Assembly (NCBI GenBank): GCA_902557965.1
Contig: CACECK010000002.1
Coordinates: 62,001 to 126,000, forward strand
Direction: 5' to 3'
Source: an uncultured SAR86 cluster bacterium
Lineage (GTDB): Bacteria; Pseudomonadota; Gammaproteobacteria; Magnimaribacterales; D2472
Length of the DNA stretch: 64,000 bases
This document shows positions 52,535-61,797 of the stretch, one piece after another. The notes below the pieces were generated by a model. The model was not told the DNA's origin and made no database searches. It was given only the letters and a program-made list of their open reading frames with translations. Position 1 is the first letter of the stretch, and each line of letters begins with the position of its first letter. A program made the translations under genes and the position numbers.

Positions 52535-52977
52535 TTCCTTGCAATATCTTTAAGTTTAAGAACCTCAATATCCTTAATTTTTATCATAACGGCAAGTCTT
52601 CTAATTAATTTTTCCTCATCTACATCAAGATTTCCATCTGCATATGCAATTCTCCACATAAACTCTAATAAAGATAACTTTTCACTTTTGGAATAGTTTT
52701 TATTAATGTCATCAACAAACTCATAAAAGGAAACACTATCTTTAGAATATATCTCTATTATTTTTAAAATTTCTGATTCTTTTTTTCCAACCTTTCTTGA
52801 GATAACTTTAATTTCTTCCATAAGTATGTTCAACTCGTCTGAGCTAATATTCCCATCTATTCTTGCAATTTCATATGCCAATACTGATGCCGTAAGCTCA
52901 ATTTCAAATGATGGTTCTTCTTTTTTAATTTTCTGACCTGTTTTTTTAAAAAAACTAAACATTTTTTTCAATTCCAT
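52531..52977 (-). CDS. TerB-like (tellurite-resistance/DjlA N-terminal fold) protein
   Basis: 148 residues, all helical, with two acidic motifs typical of TerB domains: ARIDGNISSDELNIL and AYADGNLDVDEEKLI, which may bind a divalent metal. No J domain and no signal peptide. Function is not known for such stand-alone proteins. The start used gives a 23-bp overlap with the wecA-like gene; the ATG at 52962 (MFSFFKKTG) is a good alternative with an 8-bp overlap. Confidence 0.78.
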   Translation of the reverse strand: MELKKMFSFFKKTGQKIKKEEPSFEIELTASVLAYEIARIDGNISSDELNILMEEIKVISRKVGKKESEILKIIEIYSKDSVSFYEFVDDINKNYSKSEKLSLLEFMWRIAYADGNLDVDEEKLIRRLAVMIKIKDIEVLKLKDIARN

Positions 52978-54340
52978 TCTTGCTCAATAGATAGTAAAAA
53001 AATGATATAACCAAAAATGCATAAAATGAAATATATTCTTCATTTTGAAAGCTTGCCTCAATTGTGAATCCAATTAGTGCCAGCATAGAAGATACTAGTA
53101 TAAAAATGATAAGAATTCTTCTTGGTTTTATGCCTAAATCCAGAAGTTTATGATGTAAGTGATCTCTACCCGGCCTAAAAGGCATAATACCTTTTAGTGC
53201 CCTTGAAATAACCACTGAAATACAATCTATCAAAGGTATAGCAACTAACCATAATGCCGTTACTGGATTTATGTAACTCGAGTGATTTATGTTTTGACTA
53301 TATTCGATACAAATAAATGCAACAGAAAAACCAAGCATATTAGATCCACTATCACCTAAAAAAACTCTTCTTTTTTTTCCCAAATACCCAAGGTTGTATG
53401 CCATGAAGCCTAAAATAGATCCTATGGGTACTAACAAACCGTAAGAAAAATTTCCTAGGAAAGTTACATACATAATAGGTATCAGCGCCAATGATGCGCA
53501 AATACCATTTAATCCATCAATCATATTAAAGGCATTCATTAATCCAACAACACAAAAAATTGTAAAAGGAATCGCAAAGACTCCTAATTCAATTACGCCA
53601 AGCCCCAAAATATTACCTATTTGATGAAGGTACTCGCCACTCATCGCAATCATTAAACCTGCTATACAGAATTGAAACATTAATCTATATATAGGCCTTA
53701 TAGTTAAATAGTCATCAAATATCATAAAAATCATTATGAATAGAGCGCATATATATAGTGATATAGAAAAATTATTGAGATATATGGTGTCAATATTAGT
53801 TGGTAAGAAAACATCAATAGTTTCATCTGAACTTGAAATTTCTATTACTTTACCTGAATCAATAATATAAAATTTCTCATCTCCATTAGAAAGAGTAGCT
53901 TTATATTTTTTATTAGAAATTGGAATTATTTCTATAGTTTCTGAGGATGAATTTAAACTTGTTGAAGAATTTATTTCTACGGAAATTTTATTGTCATCTG
54001 TTTTATTTAAAGAAAGTTCATAGTCCTGATTATCAACTTCAAAATTTTTTGAAATTGGACCATTATTAATTTGAGAGCTTTCAAAAAAACCTTTATTGCT
54101 AAAATCTAGTGAATAATTAGCCCCTGTAAGACCAGTCACAAGGATCCCTGACACAAGTATTCCAAAAAATATACCTATGCCACCAGTTAAGGGAGTTGCT
54201 CTAAAATGAAATTTCCGACTCTTATCAGGAATATCAATTAAAAAATTATTTTTCTTAGCAATAGCCCTAAAAAAGCCGTTAAAAGTTATTGAAGCAAAAA
54301 ATGCTAAAAGTAAGATCGAAAGAGCCAAGCTATTTATCAT
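52955..54340 (-). CDS. WecA/MraY-family phosphoglycosyltransferase with an extra periplasmic domain
   Basis: 461 residues; WecA-type enzymes are usually about 340-370. Core motifs are intact: DIPDKSRKFHFRATPLTGG (36-54), FDDY with Asp209-Asp210, NAFNMIDGLNG, FLGDSGSNMLGF and PGRDHLHHKL. It should transfer a GlcNAc- or similar sugar-1-phosphate to undecaprenyl phosphate, starting O-antigen or other glycan units. Between membrane helix 2 and helix 3, residues about 71-188 form an extra hydrophilic, beta-prone, Ser/Asn/Asp-rich segment that by topology faces the periplasm. The family call is firm; the insert has no match I know. Confidence 0.88.
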   Translation of the reverse strand: MINSLALSILLLAFFASITFNGFFRAIAKKNNFLIDIPDKSRKFHFRATPLTGGIGIFFGILVSGILVTGLTGANYSLDFSNKGFFESSQINNGPISKNFEVDNQDYELSLNKTDDNKISVEINSSTSLNSSSETIEIIPISNKKYKATLSNGDEKFYIIDSGKVIEISSSDETIDVFLPTNIDTIYLNNFSISLYICALFIMIFMIFDDYLTIRPIYRLMFQFCIAGLMIAMSGEYLHQIGNILGLGVIELGVFAIPFTIFCVVGLMNAFNMIDGLNGICASLALIPIMYVTFLGNFSYGLLVPIGSILGFMAYNLGYLGKKRRVFLGDSGSNMLGFSVAFICIEYSQNINHSSYINPVTALWLVAIPLIDCISVVISRALKGIMPFRPGRDHLHHKLLDLGIKPRRILIIFILVSSMLALIGFTIEASFQNEEYISFYAFLVISFFYYLLSKNGIEKNV

Positions 54341-54350
54341 AAAATTATCT

Positions 54351-54377
54351 TATAATAGAATTACATCCCATTATAAT
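54351..54377. promoter_or_regulatory. divergent promoter region
   Basis: The 60-bp gap between the wecA-like gene and the sugar dehydrogenase has two TATAAT hexamers (54351-54356 and 54372-54377). The second is part of ATTATAAT, which also reads TATAAT on the minus strand, so it can serve both directions. No clear -35 boxes. Confidence 0.35.
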
Positions 54378-54400
54378 TAAATACAAAGGTATAACAATTT

Positions 54401-55519
54401 ATGATTAAAAAAATTACATTATTTACATTTTTATTATCTCTATCTTTACTAGGGTACTCAGATAATCTAGAAAAATTAAAAGCTCCTCAAAACTTTGTAA
54501 TAGATATTATTTCAGCAGATCTTGACTCACCAAGGCAATTGGCTGAGACAAATAATGGACATATTCTTGTTGGATCAAAAAAAGGTAGTGAGGTTGTCGC
54601 CTTAATAGATAAAAATAAAAGAGGAACATATGAAAAGCTAGTTGTTGCTGATGGGTTGGAAAATCCAGCAGGAGTAGCTGTCTATGATAGTGATTTGTAT
54701 ATTGCAGAAATGGATACTGTTTGGATAATTAATGATATTGATTCATGGATAGATTCAGGTTCGGAAACATTACCTAAGAAGAAGATATATATGAATAATC
54801 TTCCTTCGGAGACTTGGCATGGATTAAAGTATATTGATTTTGGTCCAGATGGAAGTTTATATATTCCAGTAGGAGTCCCTTGTAATATATGCCTTGAACC
54901 ACAAACAAAAGATCCAAGATTTGCTGCTATCCATAAGTATGTTGATGGAGATCTTATAACTGTTGCTGATGGGGTTAGAAATAGTGTTGGATTTGACTGG
55001 CATCCAGTTACAAATAAAATGTATTTTTCTGATAATGGAAGAGACTGGCTTGGCGACAATTCACCTTCATGTGAATTGAATGTTGTCGAAAAGGAAGGTA
55101 GTTTTTATGGCTATCCATACAAACATGCAATGGATGTTATTGATCCTGAATTCGGTCATATGATTCCTAATGTTGAAAAAGATTTTGTTGATCCAATTGC
55201 TGAATTAGGACCTCATGTAGCGCCATTAGGCATTGCCTTTTATGACGGCAAGGTTTTCCCAGAGAAATATCATAATAGTATTTTTGTGGCTCTTCATGGC
55301 TCATGGAATAAATATAATGGGAAGTCAGGTTACAAAGTTGTTTTAGTTCAACTGGACAAAGAAGGAAATTATCTTAATCAAGAGGACTTTATTTCTGGAT
55401 GGCTTTCAAATGAAGATGCATGGGGAAGACCTGCTGCTCCATTTGTGATGAGCGATGGATCATTGTTGATTTCAGATGATAAATATAATGTGATTTATAG
55501 AGTCACATATAAAGGTTAA
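54401..55519 (+). CDS. PQQ-type sorbosone/glucose dehydrogenase-like beta-propeller protein
   Basis: 372 residues with a signal peptide (ITLFTFLLSLSLLGYS). Six-bladed propeller of the soluble glucose/L-sorbosone dehydrogenase family: DSPRQLAETNNGHILVGSK, GLENPAGVAVYDSDLYIAE, HGLKYIDFGPDGSLYIPVG, GVRNSVGFDWHPVT, YFSDNGRDWLGDNSP, GPHVAPLGIAFYDG and FVALHGSWN. Members oxidise sugars or aldoses with PQQ in the periplasm, and typical SAR86-type marine genomes carry several, as far as I recall. Substrate uncertain. Confidence 0.85.
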   Translation: MIKKITLFTFLLSLSLLGYSDNLEKLKAPQNFVIDIISADLDSPRQLAETNNGHILVGSKKGSEVVALIDKNKRGTYEKLVVADGLENPAGVAVYDSDLYIAEMDTVWIINDIDSWIDSGSETLPKKKIYMNNLPSETWHGLKYIDFGPDGSLYIPVGVPCNICLEPQTKDPRFAAIHKYVDGDLITVADGVRNSVGFDWHPVTNKMYFSDNGRDWLGDNSPSCELNVVEKEGSFYGYPYKHAMDVIDPEFGHMIPNVEKDFVDPIAELGPHVAPLGIAFYDGKVFPEKYHNSIFVALHGSWNKYNGKSGYKVVLVQLDKEGNYLNQEDFISGWLSNEDAWGRPAAPFVMSDGSLLISDDKYNVIYRVTYKG

Positions 55520-56272
55520 ATGTCTGAAGATCATTCAAAAGAGATTAGTATCGCTATTAAAGCTGCAACTGAAGCAGGCAAATATCTTAATAAAAATAAA
55601 AATGAACTTAATAAATTATCATCAAGTGATAAAAGGGATACAAAGCTTCAAGCAGATATTTCATCTGAAAATTTGATAAAAGAAATAATAAATAATGATT
55701 CCAATTTTCAGATGTTGGCTGAAGAAAGTGGAAAATCTTCGCATGATCTTGGCAAAACTTTCTGGGTTATTGATCCGCTAGATGGAACTGCAAATTACAA
55801 TCGAGATATACCAATATGTTGCGTTTCAATTGGGATGGTAACAGATCTTAAACCAGTATTTGGCGTAATTTATGATTTTAATAATGATGAGCTATATGTT
55901 GGAGATTGTTCAAAGAAGATTGCAACTCTAAATAATGAAACTATTCGTGTATCAGATATTTGCAATAAAGATGAAGGAATAGTTGTAACAGGATTGCCAT
56001 TTAACACTGATTATTCTGATGCTTCGCTGCAAAAATTAATATCTGATATGCAGATTTGGAAAAAAACAAGGATGATTGGATCAGCTGCTATGGCCTCATG
56101 TTATATAGCTTCTGGCAAGGCGGAAATGTATAAAGAGAAGGGTATTTATCTTTGGGATATAATCGCTGGGGCTGCAATCGTTGAATCTGCCGGCGGCTCT
56201 GCTGAAATATTTAATGTTAGAGAAAATTATCAAGTTGATGTTGTTTTCTCAAATGCAAAAATTAAGGATTAA
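55520..56272 (+). CDS. inositol monophosphatase-family phosphatase
   Basis: 250 residues. Metal-binding motifs LAEESGK, IDPLDGTANYNRDIP (the DPLDGT signature) and WDIIAGAAIVESAGG are complete, so it is an active Li-sensitive phosphatase fold. The family includes SuhB, histidinol-phosphate phosphatase (HisN) and CysQ; motifs here do not decide. It begins directly after the dehydrogenase stop and lies three bases before phr. Confidence 0.85.
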   Translation: MSEDHSKEISIAIKAATEAGKYLNKNKNELNKLSSSDKRDTKLQADISSENLIKEIINNDSNFQMLAEESGKSSHDLGKTFWVIDPLDGTANYNRDIPICCVSIGMVTDLKPVFGVIYDFNNDELYVGDCSKKIATLNNETIRVSDICNKDEGIVVTGLPFNTDYSDASLQKLISDMQIWKKTRMIGSAAMASCYIASGKAEMYKEKGIYLWDIIAGAAIVESAGGSAEIFNVRENYQVDVVFSNAKIKD

Positions 56273-56275
56273 ATT

Positions 56276-57694
56276 ATGAAAAGCTTGATGTGGTTCAGAA
56301 ATGATCTGCGTATGGATGATAATCCTGCGTTAAGAGAAGCCTGTAAATCATCAGATGAAGTCCATGCTATTTATATTTATTCACAAAATCAAAATAAGAA
56401 ACACAATGAGGCAAATTGTAAAACTGAATTTTTTATCGAAAATCTTAAAGTTTTAGAAAGCAAGCTTTCAAATATAAATATACCGCTAAATATAATTCAT
56501 TCCGAAGGCTTTAAGGATAACTCAGAAGTTATATCTAACTATGTAAAAAACAATTCTTTGAATAAAGTATTTTGGAACAACCAATTTGGGATTGATGAGA
56601 GTGAGAGAGATCTGTCTGTGCAAAATTATCTCAAAGGTAAAAATATTGAATTCGAAAATTTTGATGAGCAAGTTGTATTTGCTCCCGGAACTATACTGAC
56701 AGGTGAGGGCAAACCTTATTCTGTCTTCACGCCTTTCAAGAGACGATGGATTGAAAACTTTAATTTAGATCTTTTAGATATAGAGTTTGAATATACCAAA
56801 AAAAATGACACAAAAATTAAATCAAATCTTAATGAATTTGATTTTCAATTTAAAAAAAATAATCAAGTAGATATGTCTTTATGGCCAGCTGGTGAGGTAG
56901 AGGCGTTATCCAGATTAAAGACATATTTAGATAAAAATATTTTTAGATATGCCCAAGATAGAAATGATCCAATTGTGGATGGAACAAGCAGATTATCTGC
57001 CTATTTAGCCTCAGGCATTATTTCTCCAAAAAGATGTATTTTAGAAGCCTTAAAGATCAACAATTTTGAATTAGATGCAGGTGAGAAAGGTATAGTTAAA
57101 TGGATAGATGAAATTGTCTGGCGTGAATTTTATAAAAATATCATGTATTCCTTTCCTAGAGTAAGCAAAGGCCAACCTTTTCAAAATTACACAAAAAACA
57201 TTGAATGGAGATTCGATGAGAAGGAGTTTACTGCATGGAAAGAGGGTAAAACAGGCTTTCCAATAATTGATTCTGCCATGAAGCAAATGCTCAGCGAAGG
57301 CTGGATGCATAATAGACTAAGAATGGTTGTCGCAATGTTTTTTACAAAAAATATGCTTCATGATTGGAGATTAGGTGAAGCTTTTTTCATGCAAAATCTT
57401 GTAGATGGCGATTTTGCTTCAAATAATGGAGGTTGGCAGTGGAGTAGTTCTACTGGAACTGATGCTGCACCATACTTCAGGATTTTTAATCCATTAACTC
57501 AATCTAAAAATTTTGATTCTGATGGATTATTTATTAAAAAACATATTAAAGAACTTGAAAACATAGATAAAAAAGAAATTCATGATCCGAGTTCAAATAT
57601 CAGAGAGAGCCAAAATTATCCTAAGCAGATTCTCGATCTAAAACAATCTAGATTGAGAGCAATTGATGCCTTTAATAAGGCTAAAAATAATTAA
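56276..57694 (+). CDS. phr: deoxyribodipyrimidine photolyase
   Basis: 472 residues, class I CPD photolyase. N-terminal antenna domain (LMWFRNDLRMDDNPAL) and C-terminal FAD domain: DGTSRLSAYLASGIISPKR, WREFYKNIMYSFPR, GFPIIDSAMKQMLSEGWMHN, RMVVAMFFTKNMLHDWRLGE, DFASNNGGWQWSSSTGTDA and FRIFNPLTQ. The tryptophans of the electron-transfer chain are present in WREFY-like and GGWQW segments. It repairs UV dimers with blue light, which suits a sunlit surface-ocean life. Confidence 0.95.
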   Translation: MKSLMWFRNDLRMDDNPALREACKSSDEVHAIYIYSQNQNKKHNEANCKTEFFIENLKVLESKLSNINIPLNIIHSEGFKDNSEVISNYVKNNSLNKVFWNNQFGIDESERDLSVQNYLKGKNIEFENFDEQVVFAPGTILTGEGKPYSVFTPFKRRWIENFNLDLLDIEFEYTKKNDTKIKSNLNEFDFQFKKNNQVDMSLWPAGEVEALSRLKTYLDKNIFRYAQDRNDPIVDGTSRLSAYLASGIISPKRCILEALKINNFELDAGEKGIVKWIDEIVWREFYKNIMYSFPRVSKGQPFQNYTKNIEWRFDEKEFTAWKEGKTGFPIIDSAMKQMLSEGWMHNRLRMVVAMFFTKNMLHDWRLGEAFFMQNLVDGDFASNNGGWQWSSSTGTDAAPYFRIFNPLTQSKNFDSDGLFIKKHIKELENIDKKEIHDPSSNIRESQNYPKQILDLKQSRLRAIDAFNKAKNN

Positions 57695-57724
57695 ATTTTT
57701 CTAGTTAACAATATACCTCTTATG

Positions 57725-57730
57725 TATACT
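57725..57730 (+). promoter_or_regulatory. probable -10 element of fhs
   Basis: TATACT preceded directly by TG in the 68-bp gap before fhs, 33 bp ahead of the ATG. No good -35 at standard spacing. A GGGG ribosome site precedes the start codon. Confidence 0.35.
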
Positions 57731-57762
57731 TAATTACGTTAAATTAAGGGGATTAAGTAATT

Positions 57763-59442
57763 ATGGGAAACTATCCAAGTGATCTAGAAATTGCAAATGC
57801 TGCAAATAAAAAATCAATTGATGACATAGCAAAATCACTAGATATAGGATGTGATGATTTGATCAAATTTGGTGATGACAAGGCAAAACTCTCCACTTCT
57901 TTACTTGATAATCTTGAAAAGAAAGAAAATGGAAAATTAATTCTAGTAACTGCTATATCTCCAACTCCTGCTGGTGAGGGGAAAACTACAACAAGTGTTG
58001 GACTGGTTGATGGACTTTGCCACATTGGTAAAAAAGCAATGATTTGTTTAAGAGAGCCAAGTCTTGGGCCTTGTTTTGGCATGAAAGGTGGTGCTGCTGG
58101 TGGAGGTTATGCTCAAGTAATACCTATGACTGATATAAACCTTCATTTTACAGGTGACTTCCATGCAATTGGCGCTGCTCACAATTTGTTATCAGCTTTA
58201 ATTGATAATCATATTCATTGGGATAATGAATTAAATATTGATCCACGAAGAATTACCTGGAAAAGAGTGGTTGATATGAACGACAGATCTTTAAGAGATA
58301 TTACATGTGGTCTCGGTGGAACTGGAAATGGTATACCTAGACAGAGCGGTTTTGACATAACAGTTGCGTCTGAAATTATGGCTGTATTTTGTTTGGCATC
58401 TGATATTGATGATCTTCAAAAAAGGATTGGCAACATAGTAATTGGTTATACAAAAGCTAATGAACCAGTAAGGGCTAGTCAATTAAATGCTGATGGAGCA
58501 ATCACAGCATTGCTTAAAGATGCATTTCGACCGAACTTAGTTCAAACGTTAGAAAACAATCCTGCATTTATGCATGGTGGACCCTTTGCGAATATTGCTC
58601 ACGGTTGTAATTCAGTCGTATCAACTAAAACTGCATTGAAGTTGGCAGACTATGTAGTTACTGAAGCTGGTTTTGGAGCTGATCTTGGAGCAGAGAAATT
58701 TTTTGATATTAAGTGTAGAAAATCAGGATTAAAACCAGATACTGTTGTTCTAGTCGCCACAACTAAAGCTCTTAAAATGCATGGTGGTGTTAAAAAAGAT
58801 GAGCTTGATAAGGAAGATATAGAGGCTGTGATAAAAGGATGTGAAAATCTTGGAAAACATATCGAAAACATAGGCAAATTTGGCGTACCGGTAATTGTTG
58901 GCATAAATGACTATGTTACTGATACCAAGGAAGAGCATGAGGTAATAGTTAATTTTTGCAAAAATGCAGGTGTTCAATGCAAGATATCTTCTCACTGGGA
59001 AAAGGGTGGAGAAGGTGCAGCTGACTTAGCAGAAGAAGTTGCTAAAATCGCTGATGCTAATATTTCAGAATTTCATACTTTATATCCTGATGAGATGAGT
59101 CTTTGGGATAAAACCGAACATATTGCAAAGACTATATATGGTGCAGCTGAAATAATTGCAGACAAAAAAGTAAGAAATCAATTTGCAAAATTAGAAAAAG
59201 ATGGTTTTGGTGAGTATCCAATATGTATGGCTAAAACTCAATATAGCTTTTCAACGGACCCCTTACTTATGGGAGCACCAAAAGGACATGAGGTTCCAAT
59301 TAGAGAGGTAAGACTATCTGCAGGAGCAGAATTTATTGTAGTTGTATGTGGTGAAATTATGACTATGCCTGGTCTTCCAAGAATTCCCGCTGCAGAAGCA
59401 ATTGGATTAGATGAAAACAAAGAAATAAAAGGTCTATTCTAG
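57763..59442 (+). CDS. fhs: formate-tetrahydrofolate ligase
   Basis: 559 residues, full length. ATP-binding [18 protein letters not shown], then [39 protein letters not shown] and the C-terminal [20 protein letters not shown] are family hallmarks. It makes N10-formyl-THF from formate, ATP and THF, for purine synthesis and Met-tRNA formylation. In this genome it also supplies the cofactor that the sugar formyltransferase at 35500 would need. It stands alone between two spaced gaps. Confidence 0.96.
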   Translation: MGNYPSDLEIANAANKKSIDDIAKSLDIGCDDLIKFGDDKAKLSTSLLDNLEKKENGKLILVTAISPTPAGEGKTTTSVGLVDGLCHIGKKAMICLREPSLGPCFGMKGGAAGGGYAQVIPMTDINLHFTGDFHAIGAAHNLLSALIDNHIHWDNELNIDPRRITWKRVVDMNDRSLRDITCGLGGTGNGIPRQSGFDITVASEIMAVFCLASDIDDLQKRIGNIVIGYTKANEPVRASQLNADGAITALLKDAFRPNLVQTLENNPAFMHGGPFANIAHGCNSVVSTKTALKLADYVVTEAGFGADLGAEKFFDIKCRKSGLKPDTVVLVATTKALKMHGGVKKDELDKEDIEAVIKGCENLGKHIENIGKFGVPVIVGINDYVTDTKEEHEVIVNFCKNAGVQCKISSHWEKGGEGAADLAEEVAKIADANISEFHTLYPDEMSLWDKTEHIAKTIYGAAEIIADKKVRNQFAKLEKDGFGEYPICMAKTQYSFSTDPLLMGAPKGHEVPIREVRLSAGAEFIVVVCGEIMTMPGLPRIPAAEAIGLDENKEIKGLF

Positions 59443-59476
59443 ATAAAACTTTCTAGTTCATTTAAAAGTATTTGGT

Positions 59477-59482
59477 TATAAT
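59477..59482 (+). promoter_or_regulatory. -10 element of the aldehyde dehydrogenase gene
   Basis: A perfect TATAAT preceded by TGGT, 26 bp before the ATG, in the 66-bp gap after fhs. The leader has a GGAG ribosome site. No strong -35. Confidence 0.45.
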
Positions 59483-59508
59483 TTCAATCTTAATTCACGG
59501 AGATATTT

Positions 59509-60927
59509 ATGAGTAACAATTTAAATTTTTATATTAATGGTGAGTGGGTGGAGTCAGAGTCTAATGAATTAATTGATGTAATTAACCCTGCTAATGAAGA
59601 AGTAATAGGTCAAGTCACTGCAGGTACTAAAGAAGATATTGATAAAGCTGTCTCTGCTGCATTAGTTGCCTTTTCTTCTTTTCAATATACAACAAAAGAA
59701 CAGAGAATTGAGCTATTAAATAACATAATCACCGAGTATGAAAATAGATATGATGATTTTGTTCAAATCATTACTAAAGAAATGGGATCTCCAATATGGT
59801 TATCTGAAGCAGCTCAAGCTAAAACTGGAATTAAAAATATCCATGAAACTTTAGATGCTCTAAAGAACTACGAGTTTGAAAAACCCGAGGGTGACTATAC
59901 TTTAATTAAGGAACCAATAGGTGTTATAGGCATGATAACTCCATGGAATTGGCCTATGAATCAAATAACAACCAAAGTTTCAGCAGCATTAGCAGCAGGT
60001 TGCACAATGGTCTTAAAACCGAGTGAAATATCTCCTTACTGTGCAATGCTATTAGCAGAAGTATTTGATAAAGCAGGAGTTCCTAATGGTGTATTTAATG
60101 TTGTAAATGGATATGGTCCTTCTGTTGGAGCAGCGCTGTCTGAACATCCAGATGTTGCTATGATGTCATTCACTGGTTCAACAAGAGCCGGGATAGCTGT
60201 TGCACAGGCATCTGCTGTTTCAGTAAAGCGAGTTCATCAAGAATTAGGTGGAAAGTCTTCAAATATAATCCTTGATGATGTTGCTGATATAGAAAAATCT
60301 GTCAAAGGCGGCGCAGGACATTGTTTCCTAAATTCAGGACAATCTTGCAATGCTCCTACAAAGATGCTGATTTCTGCAAAGAATTATGACAAGGCAGTTG
60401 AAGTTGCAGTTGCGACTGCAAATAATACTACTGTTGGAGACCCGAATGGTGAGTTTAGAATTGGACCAATTGCAAATAAAACTCAATATGAAAAGATAAT
60501 TAAGTTGATAGAAATAGGTATTGAAGAAGGCGCTACATTAGTTGCAGGTGGAGTTGAAAAGCCTGATGGGTGTGATAAAGGTTACTTCATAAAACCAACA
60601 GTTTTTGCAAATGTAACAAATGACATGACGATAGCCAAAGAAGAAATATTTGGCCCTGTTTTGGTAATGATTAAATATGATAATGAGGATGAAGCTATTA
60701 ATATTGCTAATGATACAGAATATGGTCTTGCAGGCTATATTCAAGGCGAACCTGAGCATGCAAAAGATGTTGCAAGAAAAATAAGGGCTGGCCAAGTAAT
60801 TATAAACGGGGGTGCAAGAGGAACAGGTGCTCCTTTTGGAGGTTATAAAGCTTCAGGAAACGGAAGAGAACACGGTATTCATGGCCTCGAAGAATGTTTG
60901 GAAACTAAGGCGGTTATAGCGCCTTAG
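59509..60927 (+). CDS. NAD(P)-dependent aldehyde dehydrogenase
   Basis: 472 residues. Cofactor-binding TPWNWPMNQITTKVSAALAA and SFTGSTRAG; catalytic Glu in QELGGKSSN and catalytic Cys in NSGQSCNAPTK; IFGPVLVMIKY and the C-terminal GAPFGGYKASGNGREHG complete the fold. It belongs to the broad ALDH superfamily near the family-3-like group of environmental NAD-aldehyde dehydrogenases; the aldehyde is unknown. Its end is one base from the convergent aldolase gene. Confidence 0.92.
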   Translation: MSNNLNFYINGEWVESESNELIDVINPANEEVIGQVTAGTKEDIDKAVSAALVAFSSFQYTTKEQRIELLNNIITEYENRYDDFVQIITKEMGSPIWLSEAAQAKTGIKNIHETLDALKNYEFEKPEGDYTLIKEPIGVIGMITPWNWPMNQITTKVSAALAAGCTMVLKPSEISPYCAMLLAEVFDKAGVPNGVFNVVNGYGPSVGAALSEHPDVAMMSFTGSTRAGIAVAQASAVSVKRVHQELGGKSSNIILDDVADIEKSVKGGAGHCFLNSGQSCNAPTKMLISAKNYDKAVEVAVATANNTTVGDPNGEFRIGPIANKTQYEKIIKLIEIGIEEGATLVAGGVEKPDGCDKGYFIKPTVFANVTNDMTIAKEEIFGPVLVMIKYDNEDEAINIANDTEYGLAGYIQGEPEHAKDVARKIRAGQVIINGGARGTGAPFGGYKASGNGREHGIHGLEECLETKAVIAP

Positions 60928-60928
60928 A

Positions 60929-61738
60929 TTAATCTAATAGATCCGGCTGCATTTTAATAATTTTATCAAATGCTGGTTGATAGCTTGCCCATGCAGCTAT
61001 GTCATTTGCAATAAATTCTCTTGTTTTTATAGCTGTATCGTGCGGGATTATTTTTGGTTCTCCAGCGGCTTCAGCCATTAATTGAGCTTGGCAGCATCTC
61101 TCCATAGACATATAAAACCATAGAGCAATATCCACAGAAGGCCCAGTCGTAAGAATCCCATGATTCTGCAAAATAGCAACTTTTTTATCTCCTAACGCTT
61201 TGGCAATTTCGTCACCTTCATTTACTTCCTCAACAACGCCTGAAAAATCTTCGTAAATACCCTGGCTCTCATAGAATGCACATGCATCTTGAGAAATAGG
61301 ATCAAGAAGCTTTCCAAGAGTTGAAAAAGTTCTACCGTATATTGAGTGGGAGTGCGCAGCAGCATTTACATCGGGTCTTGCTTTATGGAGTCTTGAATGA
61401 ATTGCAAAAGCTGCAACATTAACATCCTTATCTCCTTGAACCACTTTCCCATCATGATTTACAAGTAGAAGATCTGAAACTGAAATTTGTGAAAAGTGAA
61501 CTCCAAGCGGATTTACCCAAAAATGATCTTTAAACTCAGGATCTCTATAAGTAATGTGTCCTGCTACACCTTCATTAAATCCAAAGTAATCAAATAATCT
61601 AAAACCTGCAGCTAATTTCTCTAATTGATTTCGTCTTTCTTCAGCAGGACTTGCAAATTCTTGAAACACCAGGCCTTTATCTTTAATAGGAAGCCTACCA
61701 TCTGTGATATCAATTTTAATAGGTGCAACATTTGACAT
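60929..61738 (-). CDS. class II aldolase/adducin-family protein
   Basis: 269 residues. Metal-binding His residues in AAHSHSIYGRTFSTL (H-x-H) and the later ILQNHGILTTG; GHITYRDPEFKDHFWVNPLG gives the N-terminal pattern. The family includes fuculose-phosphate aldolase and also many hydrolytic or decarboxylating relatives, and this longer adducin-like form has no assigned substrate. The ATG at 61738 has an AGGAG ribosome site ten bases upstream and is preferred to a start 45 bp further out. Possible partner of the neighbouring aldehyde dehydrogenase. Confidence 0.85.
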   Translation of the reverse strand: MSNVAPIKIDITDGRLPIKDKGLVFQEFASPAEERRNQLEKLAAGFRLFDYFGFNEGVAGHITYRDPEFKDHFWVNPLGVHFSQISVSDLLLVNHDGKVVQGDKDVNVAAFAIHSRLHKARPDVNAAAHSHSIYGRTFSTLGKLLDPISQDACAFYESQGIYEDFSGVVEEVNEGDEIAKALGDKKVAILQNHGILTTGPSVDIALWFYMSMERCCQAQLMAEAAGEPKIIPHDTAIKTREFIANDIAAWASYQPAFDKIIKMQPDLLD

Positions 61739-61764
61739 AGTTTTTATTCTCCTTGGCTCATTAA

Positions 61765-61773
61765 TGTTAAAAT
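61765..61773 (+). promoter_or_regulatory. extended -10 promoter element of fumC
   Basis: TG-T-TAAAAT, the same nonamer as before gyrA. Start of transcription near 61780 leaves an 18-nt leader with AAAGGA before the ATG. It lies in the 59-bp divergent gap shared with the aldolase gene. Confidence 0.45.
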
Positions 61774-61797
61774 AGCTTATCAAGAAAAAGGAAAAAT

